Below, piece after piece: positions 36,691 through 46,635 of a stretch of 64,000 bases of DNA (positions within the stretch are counted from its first letter, which is position 1; every line of letters begins with the position of its first letter). The DNA comes from Staphylococcus schweitzeri. GTDB taxonomy: Bacteria; Bacillota; Bacilli; Staphylococcales; Staphylococcaceae. The stretch spans positions 34,632 to 98,631 of the forward strand of contig NZ_PPQS01000044.1 of the NCBI RefSeq assembly GCF_002902405.1, written 5' to 3'. Under the pieces are notes generated by a model that saw nothing but the letters and a program-made list of their open reading frames with translations, searched no databases and was not told where the DNA came from. The position numbers and the translations under genes are program-made.

Positions 36691-36993
36691 TTAAATTAAG
36701 CCAAATGTATGAACGATTGAAAAAATATGAACTAAAATTACAATTAAAATAATCCATGGTAAACTTTTACTGGCAACTCTAATCCAATCAGCATCAGGTT
36801 TTAATGCTTTTATTGATCGATCTGCAAAAATAATCGCCAAAATAAGAATGATTGAATTCACAACACTGCAGAAGAATATTAATTTTATGAATGAATTAAA
36901 AAATCCACTTAGAAAAACATTATTTGTATTAAAGAAAAAGCTTAAAATAATCATTAAGCTAGAAAAGTAAAAGTGTTTTTTTGAACGAGACAT
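36691..36993 (-). CDS. Small membrane protein of unknown function
   Basis: 100 residues with three hydrophobic segments (SLMIILSFFF, IKLIFFCSVVNSIILILAIIF, LPWIILIVILVHIFSIV) and a basic start (MSRSKKHF). GGAGG precedes the ATG. I do not recognise the family. Confidence 0.75.
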   Translation of the reverse strand: MSRSKKHFYFSSLMIILSFFFNTNNVFLSGFFNSFIKLIFFCSVVNSIILILAIIFADRSIKALKPDADWIRVASKSLPWIILIVILVHIFSIVHTFGLI

Positions 36994-37251
36994 GCTTGAC
37001 CTCCTGGATGGTTATCATTTACATATCGTATCATAAACAAACACAAAACAATAGTTTAAATACTATCTTGACACAATGTTGCAAAAGTAATTTATTTATT
37101 TTCTAGGCAAAAAATTAGCTATATATTATAAAAGCGTGATATAAATGTTTTATATAACAAAGAAATAAAAATCATTTTATACAAATGGTAGTAAGAAAAA
37201 GACATGCAGATGTTGTTAAAATTTTAATAATAACCAAGGAGGCTATATTAT

Positions 37252-37965
37252 ATGGCTAAACTAAATGTTGAAGTATTTGCAGATGGTGCAGATATTGAAG
37301 AAATGAAAGCAGCTTATAAAAATAAGCAAGTGGATGGTTTTACTACTAATCCAAGTTTAATGGCAAAAGCAGGTGTTACAGATTATAAAGCATTTGCTGA
37401 AGAAGCTGTGAAAGAAATTCCAGATGCATCTATTTCATTCGAAGTATTTGCTGATGATTTAGAAACAATGGAAAAAGAAGCAGCTATTTTAAAACAATAT
37501 GGTGACAATGTTTTTGTTAAAATTCCAATTGTTAATACAAAAGGTGAGTCAACAATTCCATTAATTAAAAAACTTTCAGCTGACAATGTAAGATTAAATG
37601 TAACTGCGGTATACACTATCGAACAAGTTAAAGAAATTACAGAAGCTGTAACTGAAGGTGTACCAACGTATGTTTCAGTATTTGCAGGACGAATTGCAGA
37701 TACAGGTGTTGATCCATTACCATTAATGAAAGAGGCAGTGAAAATTACACACAGCAAAGCAGGCGTTAAATTATTATGGGCAAGTTGCCGTGAATTATTT
37801 AATGTTATTCAAGCTGATGAAATTGGTGCAGACATTATTACATGCCCAGCAGATGTTGTTAAAAAAGTTAATACAAACTTAGGTCGCGATATTAATGAAT
37901 TACCAGTAGACACTGTTAAAGGCTTTGCAAAAGATATTCAAAGTTCAGGACTTTCAATTTTATAA
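37252..37965 (+). CDS. Transaldolase / fructose-6-phosphate aldolase family protein
   Basis: 237 residues, TIM barrel of the small transaldolase subfamily. The Schiff-base lysine is in NVFVKIPIVN, followed by the typical LNVTAVYTIEQ and SVFAGRIADTGVDP blocks. It probably interconverts sugar phosphates in the non-oxidative pentose phosphate pathway; the exact activity (transaldolase or aldolase) cannot be read from sequence by eye. A strong AAGGAGG precedes the ATG, consistent with high expression. The 258 bases upstream hold its promoter and no gene. Confidence 0.9.
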   Translation: MAKLNVEVFADGADIEEMKAAYKNKQVDGFTTNPSLMAKAGVTDYKAFAEEAVKEIPDASISFEVFADDLETMEKEAAILKQYGDNVFVKIPIVNTKGESTIPLIKKLSADNVRLNVTAVYTIEQVKEITEAVTEGVPTYVSVFAGRIADTGVDPLPLMKEAVKITHSKAGVKLLWASCRELFNVIQADEIGADIITCPADVVKKVNTNLGRDINELPVDTVKGFAKDIQSSGLSIL

Positions 37966-37977
37966 TATAAAACACAT

Positions 37978-38015
37978 AAAAATCCCCATAGGCATTGTGC
38001 TTATGGGGGTTTTCA
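37978..38015 (+). terminator. Terminator after the transaldolase-like gene
   Basis: AAAATCCCCATA and TATGGGGGTTTT around an 11-base loop. Confidence 0.85.
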
Positions 38016-38103
38016 ATTGATGCGAATTTATAGTTTTATTTAAATAGTTAAATAATATACTAAGAGAAGGGCGGACTGAAATGATATTTTTACAAAATTT
38101 ATT

Positions 38104-38230
38104 TCGATGTCCCACCCCAACTTGCACATTATCGTAAGCTGACTTTTCGTCAGCTTCTGTGTTGGGGCCCCACCCCAACCTGCATTTTTTGTAGAATTTC
38201 TTTTCGAAATTCTCTATGTTGGGGCCCCTG
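38104..38230. repeat. STAR-type repeat element
   Basis: Two copies of the S. aureus STAR consensus TNTGTTGNGGCCCN are seen: CTGTGTTGGGGCCCC (38156-38170) and CTATGTTGGGGCCCC (38213-38227), each ahead of a spacer with its own hairpin (AGCTGACTTTTCGTCAGCT, AGAATTTCTTTTCGAAATTCT). A third partial unit (TCCCACCCCAAC) begins the block. It is a GC-rich intergenic repeat of unknown role. The rest of 37966-38481 shows no gene. Confidence 0.85.
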
Positions 38231-38481
38231 ACTAGAATTGAAAAAAGCTTGTAACAAGCACATTTTCGTTCAGTCAACTACTGCTAATATAACATTTTAG
38301 AGGATAGGACATTGATTTATGTCCTAAACTTCTTTTTGGAATTTATATAATTACAGACGGTAAAATGGACAATAACATATGGAAAGTCATCTATTAATAC
38401 TTTGCTATAAGATTGCTTTTATGATGCGAATTTCAAAATAAATAAATATTTATCATTTTATAAAGCTGAATGATTTTAAGA

Positions 38482-39102
38482 TTAAATAGCTAAGAAGTTA
38501 TTTATAAAATGTATTAAAATTGGTACTTCTAATCGTTTTGTTTTCAAGTAACTATAGCCAAAAATTAAACCCGAATAAAAATAAGGTAAATATCCTATCC
38601 AAGATTCGGATTCATGCAATGATGCAAAAACTAGACTGGACACAATTAACCCTATAAACAAATGTTTTCTAAAAATGACTCTTATTATAATGCCTCGAAA
38701 AATAATTTCCTCTACAATTGCAGGGATAATGGCAATTGTGAATATAGAAATATATAATGGAGTATTTTGTAATTCATGATCTAATTCTTGTTCATTGGTT
38801 GGTACGTCATGAAAATGTAAGTACAGATTATCTAATCCATATATTAAAAGTGTGCCACAGATAATATAAATAATTTGAGACAAAGTTAATTTTTCTAAAG
38901 AGAGTAAATTTATTTTGAATATTTTCATCATAATAATACCTATCAATACAATAAAGACACTATAAAATAACTTAGAATCACTGACAACAAACCCTATTAG
39001 TAGGATGAGGATAATGAACAAGCTTTTGATTAGATTCAGGAAATAATTTCCTTTAACAACCGATAAATCATCGTAAAAGAATTGATTGAATTTTTTAAAC
39101 AT
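38482..39102 (-). CDS. CPBP-family intramembrane metalloprotease
   Basis: 206 residues, about six to seven membrane helices. The Abi/CAAX protease motifs are intact: EExxxR (VEEIIFRG), FxxxH (FASLHES) and HxxxN (HFINN). In Gram-positives such proteins are linked to bacteriocin self-protection or surface-protein handling; a link to bsa is speculative, since 20 kb and core genes lie between. AGGAG precedes the ATG. Confidence 0.88.
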   Translation of the reverse strand: MFKKFNQFFYDDLSVVKGNYFLNLIKSLFIILILLIGFVVSDSKLFYSVFIVLIGIIMMKIFKINLLSLEKLTLSQIIYIICGTLLIYGLDNLYLHFHDVPTNEQELDHELQNTPLYISIFTIAIIPAIVEEIIFRGIIIRVIFRKHLFIGLIVSSLVFASLHESESWIGYLPYFYSGLIFGYSYLKTKRLEVPILIHFINNFLAI

Positions 39103-39386
39103 AACTTATTTCTCCTAAATTATAAAATTTCATTAGATTTATGTGTTTCCTTAAAACTATATTTATTATATGAAAAATACAAATGCATTTAAAGGCACTT
39201 TAAATCTTCAAACGTAATAGTATATGTCTTATTCGATTTTGTACCTTCTTACTAACATAAAAGAATTTATATAGCGAATTTTGTAGATTTGACGCTCACA
39301 TTTCTGTAAAATATATAAAATACAATGTAATTTGACTTTGTATTTTAATATTAGGTCAAAAAATCAAAGGAGAGAAATCCTTAACT

Positions 39387-39830
39387 ATGAGTAAAAAATT
39401 GTTTGATAAAAAAGTAAAAAAGCAATTGTGGTTTTTAAATAAAAAAGAAAAACATGATTTAGATCAACATTTGGCATCAATCTCAGAATCTGACAATGTA
39501 AATGTAAACAAGCCAATTACATATGCTAATGCTTATTTACGTCAATACATTTTTGAAGATAAAGATGCGAAAAGCTATAGTATGTTTTTAATATTAGTTA
39601 TGATGATTTTTGCGTATGTTGCATTACTGGGCATTTTCTTATTTGGATTAATAACTAGCCTATCAGGAATGCAATTCTTCGTTAATCCAAAGGTGGATTT
39701 ATCGACAACAGTTGTTATATTTACTATCATTGGGGCGATTTTATTAATGTTTGTCAGCATTTATTTTATTAAAATCGCAACATCATACTTCACTAAGAAA
39801 TTGCTAGAACTTAAATTTAATTCTAAATAA
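39387..39830 (+). CDS. Membrane protein of unknown function
   Basis: 147 residues. The first 65 are hydrophilic and helical (KKQLWFLNKKEKHDLDQHLA), resembling the cytoplasmic HAAS-type domain found before membrane helices, followed by two helices (FLILVMMIFAYVALLGIFLF and TTVVIFTIIGAILLMFVSIYF). The family is not recognised with certainty. AAAGGAG precedes the ATG. Its 3' end overlaps the convergent ComK-like gene by 8 bases. Confidence 0.78.
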   Translation: MSKKLFDKKVKKQLWFLNKKEKHDLDQHLASISESDNVNVNKPITYANAYLRQYIFEDKDAKSYSMFLILVMMIFAYVALLGIFLFGLITSLSGMQFFVNPKVDLSTTVVIFTIIGAILLMFVSIYFIKIATSYFTKKLLELKFNSK

Positions 39831-40260
39831 TATGTTCAATAAAATGTTTTAGCGCTAGACTTTCATGACATTTTTTCGATATAAGGGAAAATGGCTCGTC
39901 AACTTCTAAAGTAATGCCTTTCTTAAAGTGTATTAAAGTTGAATCATTTTTAGCGGTCATACCGATAATATAGTGTGCATTGATATAAATTTGTATCGGT
40001 GCACGCTTTTGTTTTATAGGGAAAAGTATCACTTTTTGGTCAAGGTAAATAGGAATTAATTTATTAATATTTAGTAGGTTTTTAGCGGTTTCAATTTGTA
40101 ATTCTGGTGTTTTTAAATGAAGTTTTGCATAATATGCGACTAATTTGTTTATTGAAATAGGAAGATGATAATTATAGTTTAGGAAAACACAATCTGTTTT
40201 AATGTGATTCGATGATGCAGTTTTGATATAAAGTAAATGTTTAGTAGAAATAACTTGCAA
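39823..40260 (-). CDS. ecfX: ComK-like protein encoded next to sigS (EcfX)
   Basis: 145 residues. The end of the protein (CHESLALKHFIEHI) and the middle (KRAPIQIYINAHYIIGMTAKNDSTLIHFKKGITLEV) follow the ComK pattern of a beta-rich DNA-binding fold, without the CPS motif of Bacillus ComK. It follows sigS by 13 bases, which is the position of the gene described as ecfX in S. aureus. It is likely a regulator that works with sigma S. Whether it is the same as the gene called comK2 I cannot confirm. Confidence 0.7.
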   Translation of the reverse strand: MQVISTKHLLYIKTASSNHIKTDCVFLNYNYHLPISINKLVAYYAKLHLKTPELQIETAKNLLNINKLIPIYLDQKVILFPIKQKRAPIQIYINAHYIIGMTAKNDSTLIHFKKGITLEVDEPFSLISKKCHESLALKHFIEHII

Positions 40261-40273
40261 ATAGATTACTCCT

Positions 40274-40765
40274 TTAAAGCTGATTAAAAATTTGATAGCA
40301 TTTACGCTTAACAGATACCTTGATTAATTTAATTGTTGACTTTGATAATGACATGAATTTAGCAATTTCGTATTGCTTATATCCGTCAAGATATAGATTC
40401 AGCCATTGTCTTTCTCTACAATTCAAAACCTTACATATGTCTTGTAAATATAATTCGAAGTCACTACAATATACAGGTTGTTCTAATAATATTGATGAAT
40501 TGTGTTCTAATAAAATCACATCATTTAAACGATTTTGTTGGCGAAATAAGTCAATAAGATAAAAATTTAAGCGTAAGAATAAAAATGAAGATAAAGAATG
40601 GTTGACTGAGGGTTTATATATTTGACTCAATTCCCACATTTTTATTAAAAGTAGTTGATAAAACTCATCATAATTATACTTAATGTTATATTTTTTTAAA
40701 AGATGGTGAATGATTTTGTGGTGCTCTTTAAATACATCATTAAATTCCAAATTATATATCTCCAT
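40274..40765 (-). CDS. sigS: Sigma factor SigS (ECF-like)
   Basis: 163 residues. Region 2 is seen as YDEFYQLLLIKMWELSQIYKPS...SFLFLRLNFYLIDLFRQQNR (core-binding and -10 recognition). Region 4 is seen as LNCRERQWLNLYLDGYKQYEIAKFMSLSKSTIKLIKVSVKRKCYQ, with a helix-turn-helix around YEIAKFMSLSKSTI. It is close in length and order to S. aureus sigma S (about 156 residues), known from stress survival and virulence work. The exact start is uncertain because no strong ribosome site precedes the ATG. Confidence 0.85.
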   Translation of the reverse strand: MEIYNLEFNDVFKEHHKIIHHLLKKYNIKYNYDEFYQLLLIKMWELSQIYKPSVNHSLSSFLFLRLNFYLIDLFRQQNRLNDVILLEHNSSILLEQPVYCSDFELYLQDICKVLNCRERQWLNLYLDGYKQYEIAKFMSLSKSTIKLIKVSVKRKCYQIFNQL

Positions 40766-40949
40766 GCTACACGTATAGCGAAATATTTCCGGATAAAATG
40801 ATAATAGAGTATTTTTGAAAATTATTCATTTGCGTAATCGCTAATTTAAGTGTTAAATAGAAGACATAAGTAATTAAATTAATGTGATTTGATATATCAT
40901 TACTTTGCTATATAGTAAATTGAACAAAATTTGTAATCGGGAGGTAACA

Positions 40950-41174
40950 ATGGATTACGCACATTTAAATTTAGAACATTTTTTCGCACGAAACGATGAT
41001 TTAGATGTTATAAGAGATCGTGCTGATTTCGTGATGATAAATAATTTTAATAATGAAATGATGTATCGTGATGGTCAAATAGAGGGTACAATTGATTTAA
41101 ACCAGTATTATTATAAAAATAGATCAAATGCTGCCAGCTTTATCATGATGGATTATAAAAAAGAAACTAAATAA
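40950..41174 (+). CDS. Small conserved protein of unknown function
   Basis: 74 residues from ATG 40950, which follows GGGAGG closely; an upstream start lacks a ribosome site. Soluble and acidic start (MDYAHLNLEHFFARNDDLDV), Tyr- and Asn-rich end. No domain recognised. It diverges from sigS across a 184-base promoter region. Confidence 0.75.
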   Translation: MDYAHLNLEHFFARNDDLDVIRDRADFVMINNFNNEMMYRDGQIEGTIDLNQYYYKNRSNAASFIMMDYKKETK

Positions 41175-41450
41175 TAATAGATAGCTAAAAGCAAGTTATA
41201 GAATTGCTTAACGTATTATTAGTATCCTTACTAAAATTTTAAAAAGTTTTATAAAAAAATTACGTCAGTGATGTATAAAAATGAGGTTGCTTATGTTTAT
41301 GAATCGTTTAAAACGTTTCATTTACATTACTGTTTATTTATGAATATGTAACAAAGCATAGATAAAATTGTTAAACGGTTTTAATAATGTTAAACTTTAT
41401 TATCGTAGTCAAACTGAATGTATAACAACAATGACCTAAGAGGTGTGGAT

Positions 41451-42308
41451 ATGAATAAACACAAGAAAGGTTCTATTTTTGGAATAATAGGACTTGTTGT
41501 CATATTTGCTGTTGTCTCATTTTTATTTTTCTCAATGATATCAGACCAGATATTTTTCAAACATGTTAAATCAGACATTAAGATTGAAAAGTTAAATGTT
41601 ACATTAAACGATGCAGCAAAGAAACAAATAAACAATTATACGAGTCAACAGGTATCAAATAAAAAGAATGATGCATGGAGAGATGCATCTGCAACTGAAA
41701 TTAAAAGTGCAATGAATAGTGGTAGCTTTATTGATGATAAAAAGCAAAAATATCAATTCCTAGATTTATCTAAGTATCAAGGGATTGATAAAAATAGAAT
41801 TAAACGTATGCTAGTAGACAGACCAACGTTATTGAAACATACGGATGATTTCTTAAAAGCCGCTAAAGATAAGCACGTTAATGAAGTTTATTTAATTTCA
41901 CATGCATTATTAGAAACTGGCGCTGTTAAAAGTGAATTAGCTAATGGAGTGGAAATAGACGGAAAAAAATATTACAATTTCTACGGCGTAGGGGCACTTG
42001 ATAAAGATCCAATCAAAACAGGTGCTGAATATGCTAAAAAGCATGGTTGGGATACACCTGAAAAGGCTATTTCAGGCGGTGCTGATTTCATTCATAAACA
42101 CTTCTTATCAAGCACAGATCAAAATACATTATATAGTATGAGATGGAATCCTAAAAATCCAGGGGAACATCAATATGCTACTGATATTAAGTGGGCAGAA
42201 AGTAATGCAACAATTATCGCTGACTTTTATAAGAACATGAAGACAGAAGGTAAATACTTTAAATACTTTGTGTATAAAGATGATAGCAAACATTTAAACA
42301 AACAATAA
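41451..42308 (+). CDS. sagB: SagB, membrane-bound N-acetylglucosaminidase
   Basis: Cleaves glycan strands of new peptidoglycan at the membrane; in S. aureus it acts with SpdC. 285 residues with one N-terminal membrane helix (GIIGLVVIFAVVSFLFFSM) and a GH73 domain. The catalytic Glu155 is in ISHALLETG, and the conserved YYNFYGVGA and WNPKNPGEHQYATD follow. AGAGGTGTGG precedes ATG 41451; an in-frame ATG at 41418 has no ribosome site. Confidence 0.93.
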   Translation: MNKHKKGSIFGIIGLVVIFAVVSFLFFSMISDQIFFKHVKSDIKIEKLNVTLNDAAKKQINNYTSQQVSNKKNDAWRDASATEIKSAMNSGSFIDDKKQKYQFLDLSKYQGIDKNRIKRMLVDRPTLLKHTDDFLKAAKDKHVNEVYLISHALLETGAVKSELANGVEIDGKKYYNFYGVGALDKDPIKTGAEYAKKHGWDTPEKAISGGADFIHKHFLSSTDQNTLYSMRWNPKNPGEHQYATDIKWAESNATIIADFYKNMKTEGKYFKYFVYKDDSKHLNKQ

Positions 42309-42347
42309 TTTAATAAGGGATAAGTCATAATCTGACTTGCTCCATTA

Positions 42348-42393
42348 CAAAAATACGCTTTCTATCTCAATGAAGTAGAAAGCGTATTTTTGT
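42348..42393. terminator. Terminator after sagB
   Basis: AAAAATACGCTTTCTA and TAGAAAGCGTATTTTT form a 16-bp perfect stem, able to work in both directions. Confidence 0.85.
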
Positions 42394-42553
42394 TCTTGAA
42401 AATAAAGTTTTTGAGCCATTTCCTTGATATTTGCTATTATTGAACCTTTATTTTGATTTAAAATTTCCGGTTGCAATTTAAATCTTGTCTCTCACTAGTT
42501 GAAATTTTGACCAAGACTTATCTACAGGGTCATTAAATCCCCAGTTTTCCTTT

Positions 42554-43846
42554 TTAAAAAAGAATTAACGATAGGTACAACCCTAATAAAGTTATAAATA
42601 GTACTGGAATTGTAGTCATAATTCCTGTTTTAAAATAAGATCCCCACGAAATTTTAACGTCTTTTTGTGCTAAAACGTGTAGCCACAATAATGTAGCTAA
42701 AGAGCCAATTGGTGTGATTTTAGGGCCTAAATCTGAACCGATGACATTTGCATAGATTAAGCCTGCTTTTAATATATCATTGACATTTGATTGGTTTATA
42801 GCAATGGCATCTATTAAAACTGTAGGCATATTATTCATAAGAGCTGATAAAAAGGCTGATAAAAATCCCATACCCATAATAGTGTTAAATAGTCCATAAT
42901 TTGAAATATTGGACAAAATTTGAGCTAATATTAAAGTGATTCCAGCATTTCTCAAGCCAAAAATAACAATAAACATGCCAATTGAAAATAAAACAATATT
43001 CCACGGTGCATTTTTAATTACATGTATGATACTTACTGCGTTTGATTTTCGAGCTAATAGTAAAAAGGTACACGCAATAATAACAGTAAATATTGATACT
43101 GGAATTTTGATGAATTCACTTATTAAGTATCCGAAAAGCAATACGACTAATACGACCCACGAAATCTTAAAAAGCTTCATATCTTTAATTGCTTCTCTAG
43201 GATTTTTTATATTTCTTGTATCAAATTTATTAGGTATAGCTTTTCTAAAATATAACCATAATACGAGAATACTTGCTAAAAGCGAGAATATATTAGGAAT
43301 AATCATTCGAATAAAGTATTGAACAAAGCTGATATTAAAATAATCAGCAGAAATGATATTTACTAAGTTACTGACGATTAATGGTAAAGATGTAGTATCA
43401 GCAATAAAACCACTTGCAATAATAAATGGGAATATTGCACGTTTGTTAAACCCAATATTTTTTACCATTGCTAATACAATCGGAGTTAAAATTAAGGCTG
43501 CACCATCATTTGCGAAAAATGCAGCAACAGCGGCACCCAATAATATGATATAAATGAACATTTTCAAACCATTACCTTTAGAAGCATGAAGCATGTGGAT
43601 AGCTGACCATTCAAATAATCCTACTTTATCTAATATTAATGAAATAAGAATAACAGAGACAAAAGTCAATGTAGCATTCCAAACAATACCTGTTACTTCG
43701 AAAACATTGGAAAAACTTACAACACGAGTAGCGATAGCAATGATGGCACCGATTAAAGCAGTAATTCCTATATCTAAACCTTTAGGTTGCCATAATACAA
43801 ATATTAAAGTTACCAGAAAAATGAGTATCGCTGAAGTTGTCATCAT
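42554..43846 (-). CDS. arsB: Arsenite efflux protein ArsB
   Basis: 430 residues, about 12 membrane helices. [18 protein letters not shown] and [13 protein letters not shown] are the two conserved half-repeats of ArsB, and the end [23 protein letters not shown] is diagnostic. It exports As(III) and Sb(III). The ATG overlaps the arsR stop by one base, so the two are coupled. There is no arsC after it in the window; the next gene on this side is sagB on +. Confidence 0.95.
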   Translation of the reverse strand: MMTTSAILIFLVTLIFVLWQPKGLDIGITALIGAIIAIATRVVSFSNVFEVTGIVWNATLTFVSVILISLILDKVGLFEWSAIHMLHASKGNGLKMFIYIILLGAAVAAFFANDGAALILTPIVLAMVKNIGFNKRAIFPFIIASGFIADTTSLPLIVSNLVNIISADYFNISFVQYFIRMIIPNIFSLLASILVLWLYFRKAIPNKFDTRNIKNPREAIKDMKLFKISWVVLVVLLFGYLISEFIKIPVSIFTVIIACTFLLLARKSNAVSIIHVIKNAPWNIVLFSIGMFIVIFGLRNAGITLILAQILSNISNYGLFNTIMGMGFLSAFLSALMNNMPTVLIDAIAINQSNVNDILKAGLIYANVIGSDLGPKITPIGSLATLLWLHVLAQKDVKISWGSYFKTGIMTTIPVLFITLLGLYLSLILF

Positions 43847-44160
43847 TAGTATCCACCTGTCTTAAGGTTATGACAAATATATCGTTGATTTGAGATGTGA
43901 ACCATAGCCAAATTATTAATTACAGACTCAAAAAGATCATTATTAAGTTGGTACATGTGTTTATTTCCTATTTTTTGTGTTGTAACTGAGTGGTTTTTAA
44001 CTAATGCTTTTATATGATGACTTAGTGTAGGTTGAGAGAAATGAAAATGCTCTAGTAAATCACAAGCGCATAATTCACCACAAGAGAGGAAATCCAATAT
44101 TTCTAATCTACTCGGAGTAGATAAAATTTTTAAAAATCTAGCTAGTTCTTTATATGACAT
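43846..44160 (-). CDS. arsR: Arsenic-responsive repressor ArsR
   Basis: 104 residues, winged helix. The metalloid-binding box is [10 protein letters not shown] with Cys31 and Cys33, followed by the recognition helix [15 protein letters not shown]. It represses arsRB until As(III) binds. A third nearby Cys27 precedes the box. Confidence 0.95.
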   Translation of the reverse strand: MSYKELARFLKILSTPSRLEILDFLSCGELCACDLLEHFHFSQPTLSHHIKALVKNHSVTTQKIGNKHMYQLNNDLFESVINNLAMVHISNQRYICHNLKTGGY

Positions 44161-44327
44161 AACAAATCCTCCTAGGCTTTAAATAGGTTATCATCTATAT
44201 AGATATGTGTCTATGTATTGCCGTTTATTATTTTTAGACAATAGCATAAAAGAACAATACGAGCTATAACGTTGAGAATCGGCTCGCTCAATAAAGATAT
44301 TTCATAATGTATTATCGTTATTATTTA

Positions 44328-44378
44328 CAAAAAGGTAACTAGCCAAGTTAAGATATCAAGGCCAATTACCATTTTTTG
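44328..44378. terminator. Bidirectional terminator next to a small peptide gene
   Basis: GGTAACTAGCC (44334-44344) and GGCCAATTACC (44360-44370) form a stem, with TTTTTT after it on + and TTTTT after it on -. On - it ends the message of the 25-residue peptide. On + no annotated gene precedes it, so it implies an untranslated transcript. Confidence 0.6.
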
Positions 44379-44405
44379 AATTTATTTTATATTCTAGGGT
44401 ATTAA

Positions 44406-44483
44406 TTAAGAAGCTTTATTTTTACGACTAAAAATCATAAATAGTATGACTAGCGAGATTAAAATTTTTGCTATGAATTTCAT
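44406..44483 (-). CDS. Candidate 25-residue hydrophobic peptide
   Basis: The peptide starts MKFIAKILISLVILFMIF and ends SRKNKAS. A single hydrophobic helix with a basic tail resembles small membrane-active toxins of type I toxin-antitoxin systems. GAGGTGATC, an almost full-length Shine-Dalgarno sequence, lies 4 bases before the ATG, which makes translation believable. It has no similarity to the Fst or PepA1 sequences I remember. The rest of 44161-44671 holds the terminator described above and promoters. Confidence 0.5.
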   Translation of the reverse strand: MKFIAKILISLVILFMIFSRKNKAS

Positions 44484-44671
44484 TTTGATCACCTCGTTTT
44501 TAATATTTTAACACAAACATTATTGTTGTTATTGAATGAAAGCTTCTAGTTTTTATTTGATAACATTAGAGTAAGTTTCACTAACTAATTTTAAACTAAT
44601 AAGTCAAATTGATATGATTATTTATAATACTAGTATTGCAATATTTTGAATTACTAAAGGGTGGATGATTT

Positions 44672-46174
44672 ATGCGTGTAGCAATTATAGGAATGGGAAC
44701 TGCTGGAGTAAGTGTTTTAAGAGAATTAGTTAAGCATCCTAAGTTTAAACAATTAGATTTAGATTTATACGATGACAAAGTTAATATGGGACAAGGCGTA
44801 CCATTTCAAAATGATAGTTCAGAACTTTTGATCAATATGCCTTCTAAAAAGATGAGTTTAAATTTAGATGACGAATCAGAATTTTGGAAGTGGTACCAAC
44901 AACAAACCGATTTTAAGTTTGATGAACCTGCATATTTACCGAGATTTGTATTCGGACATTATATGAAATCTTATTTATCTATGTTCATGAAAAAATATCC
45001 AAACATATCAACTAATTATAATAAAGTTCAAGAGATTTATACAAATTCTAATATCGATGAGACAAATTTAACTTATTACATTGGTACATCAGATTCAGAA
45101 CAATCATGGCAAGCGTATGATTATGTATTTTTAACATGTGGTACATTTGCCTATCATGATCCATATAATTTAAAGGGTAAAAAAGGCTACATCGCTACGC
45201 CTTATCCAACCTATAATACTTTAGATGAAGTAAATGAATTTGACGATATTGCGATTATTGGCACAGGTCTTGCAAGCTTAGATGTTGTTCGTTATGTTGC
45301 TGCTCATCATCCGAAATTACCAATTACAATGACGAGTCGTTCTGCTCATTTACCAAGTGTAAGGGGGACAATGATAGACGTAACATTCAAGTACTTAACT
45401 AAAGACAAATTAAATAAAATTAAAAAACATCATTACGGTAATGCACCGCTTGATACTTTAGTTTCTTTATTTTTAAAAGAATGTGCTGAATATGAAATTG
45501 ATTTTAAAAAATTAGTGCATAGACGCACAGGAAATCATATAGCAGATTTAAAGTATGATTTAGCGCATCCAACAGAAATGGGGATTTTCCAAAGTATTAT
45601 TGAACAATTGAAAGAGAATTTAAATTGGATATGGAATAGTTTGAGTATTGAAGATCAACACCAATTTAATCAAAAATACTCAAAGGTGATTCAATTAAAT
45701 TCAAATCCAATGCCTCCAAGAACTGCTGAACTAATTATTGAATTATTAGAAAATAAGTCTTTAATATTGAAAAAAGATTTAGAAGATGTGAAACATGATG
45801 ACAATTTGTATTATTTTTCGTATAAAAACCAAGAATCAGCAGACATATTTAATGTTGTGATTAATGCCACTGGTGCAAAAAATCATTTATCTGAATTAGA
45901 TGAAGATGATCAATTAATTAAAAATCTTGAAAATGGACAAATTGTACAAGCACATCTAATGGGAGGCATACAAATCATACCGGAAACCAATCAAGTTATA
46001 AGTCCAAGGTTTGGAACTTTATCAAATATGATTGCCATAGGTCAAATGACAAACGGTGTTAATAAATTACGAAATGGTGTGAAAATGATAGTAGAACAAG
46101 TTGCACATACGGTGTCTCAATTATACGATACTTTAGAATTAAACGAACAACAGCAGCGACGTGATAATCAATAA
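44672..46174 (+). CDS. FAD/NAD(P)-binding oxidoreductase
   Basis: 500 residues. The N-terminal Rossmann motif is VAIIGMGTAGVSVLREL, and a second dinucleotide motif lies in DIAIIGTGLASLDVVR. The sequence NMGQGVPFQ and the end FGTLSNMIAIGQMTNGVNKLRNGVKM fit the NAD_binding_9 group (YdhS/HI0933-like). Substrate unknown. GGTGG precedes the ATG. Confidence 0.85.
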   Translation: MRVAIIGMGTAGVSVLRELVKHPKFKQLDLDLYDDKVNMGQGVPFQNDSSELLINMPSKKMSLNLDDESEFWKWYQQQTDFKFDEPAYLPRFVFGHYMKSYLSMFMKKYPNISTNYNKVQEIYTNSNIDETNLTYYIGTSDSEQSWQAYDYVFLTCGTFAYHDPYNLKGKKGYIATPYPTYNTLDEVNEFDDIAIIGTGLASLDVVRYVAAHHPKLPITMTSRSAHLPSVRGTMIDVTFKYLTKDKLNKIKKHHYGNAPLDTLVSLFLKECAEYEIDFKKLVHRRTGNHIADLKYDLAHPTEMGIFQSIIEQLKENLNWIWNSLSIEDQHQFNQKYSKVIQLNSNPMPPRTAELIIELLENKSLILKKDLEDVKHDDNLYYFSYKNQESADIFNVVINATGAKNHLSELDEDDQLIKNLENGQIVQAHLMGGIQIIPETNQVISPRFGTLSNMIAIGQMTNGVNKLRNGVKMIVEQVAHTVSQLYDTLELNEQQQRRDNQ

Positions 46175-46376
46175 GTTGTAATTAAAAGATAATAAAGAAA
46201 ACGATATAGAGATGAATTGATTGCTTAATTTAATGTGTGTTAAAAAGAACTATGCCATTACTTCTCAGATTAAATTAAAATTGTCATTAATTGTATTTTC
46301 TGAAAACATATAGTATCATTTTAGACGTAGTAGACATACTACAAACTCAAATAATCTATAACAATTTCATATATAA

Positions 46377-46508
46377 TTCTTTCGGGGCAGGGTGCAATTC
46401 CCAACCGGCAGTAAATTAAGCCTGCGACCCACTAATATTTTGCATATTAGTGGCTGATCTAGTGAGATTCTAGAGCCGACAGTGAAAGTCTGGATGGGAG
46501 AAAGAATA
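46377..46508 (+). promoter_or_regulatory. FMN riboswitch (RFN element)
   Basis: The P1 arms TTCTTTC and GAAAGAA enclose the RFN blocks GGGGCAGGGTGCAATTCCCA, ACCGGCAGTA, GCCTGCGACCC, and later AGCCGACAGTGAAAGTCTGGATGGGAG in pieces. It controls the rib operon through the terminator at 46583-46620. Confidence 0.95.
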
Positions 46509-46582
46509 TCAGTTATCGACACAGATAATGTAGCGTATTTGAAAATTAATTACAAATAGGCTTATTTAATGATACATTTTTA

Positions 46583-46620
46583 CTCCTTGCATCTGATTTT
46601 TTGATGTGAGGATTTTTGTT
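46583..46620 (+). terminator. Regulated terminator of the FMN riboswitch
   Basis: CTCCTTGCATC pairs with GATGTGAGGA, followed by TTTTTG, directly before the ribD ribosome site. Confidence 0.85.
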
Positions 46621-46635
46621 TATAGAGGTGATAAT

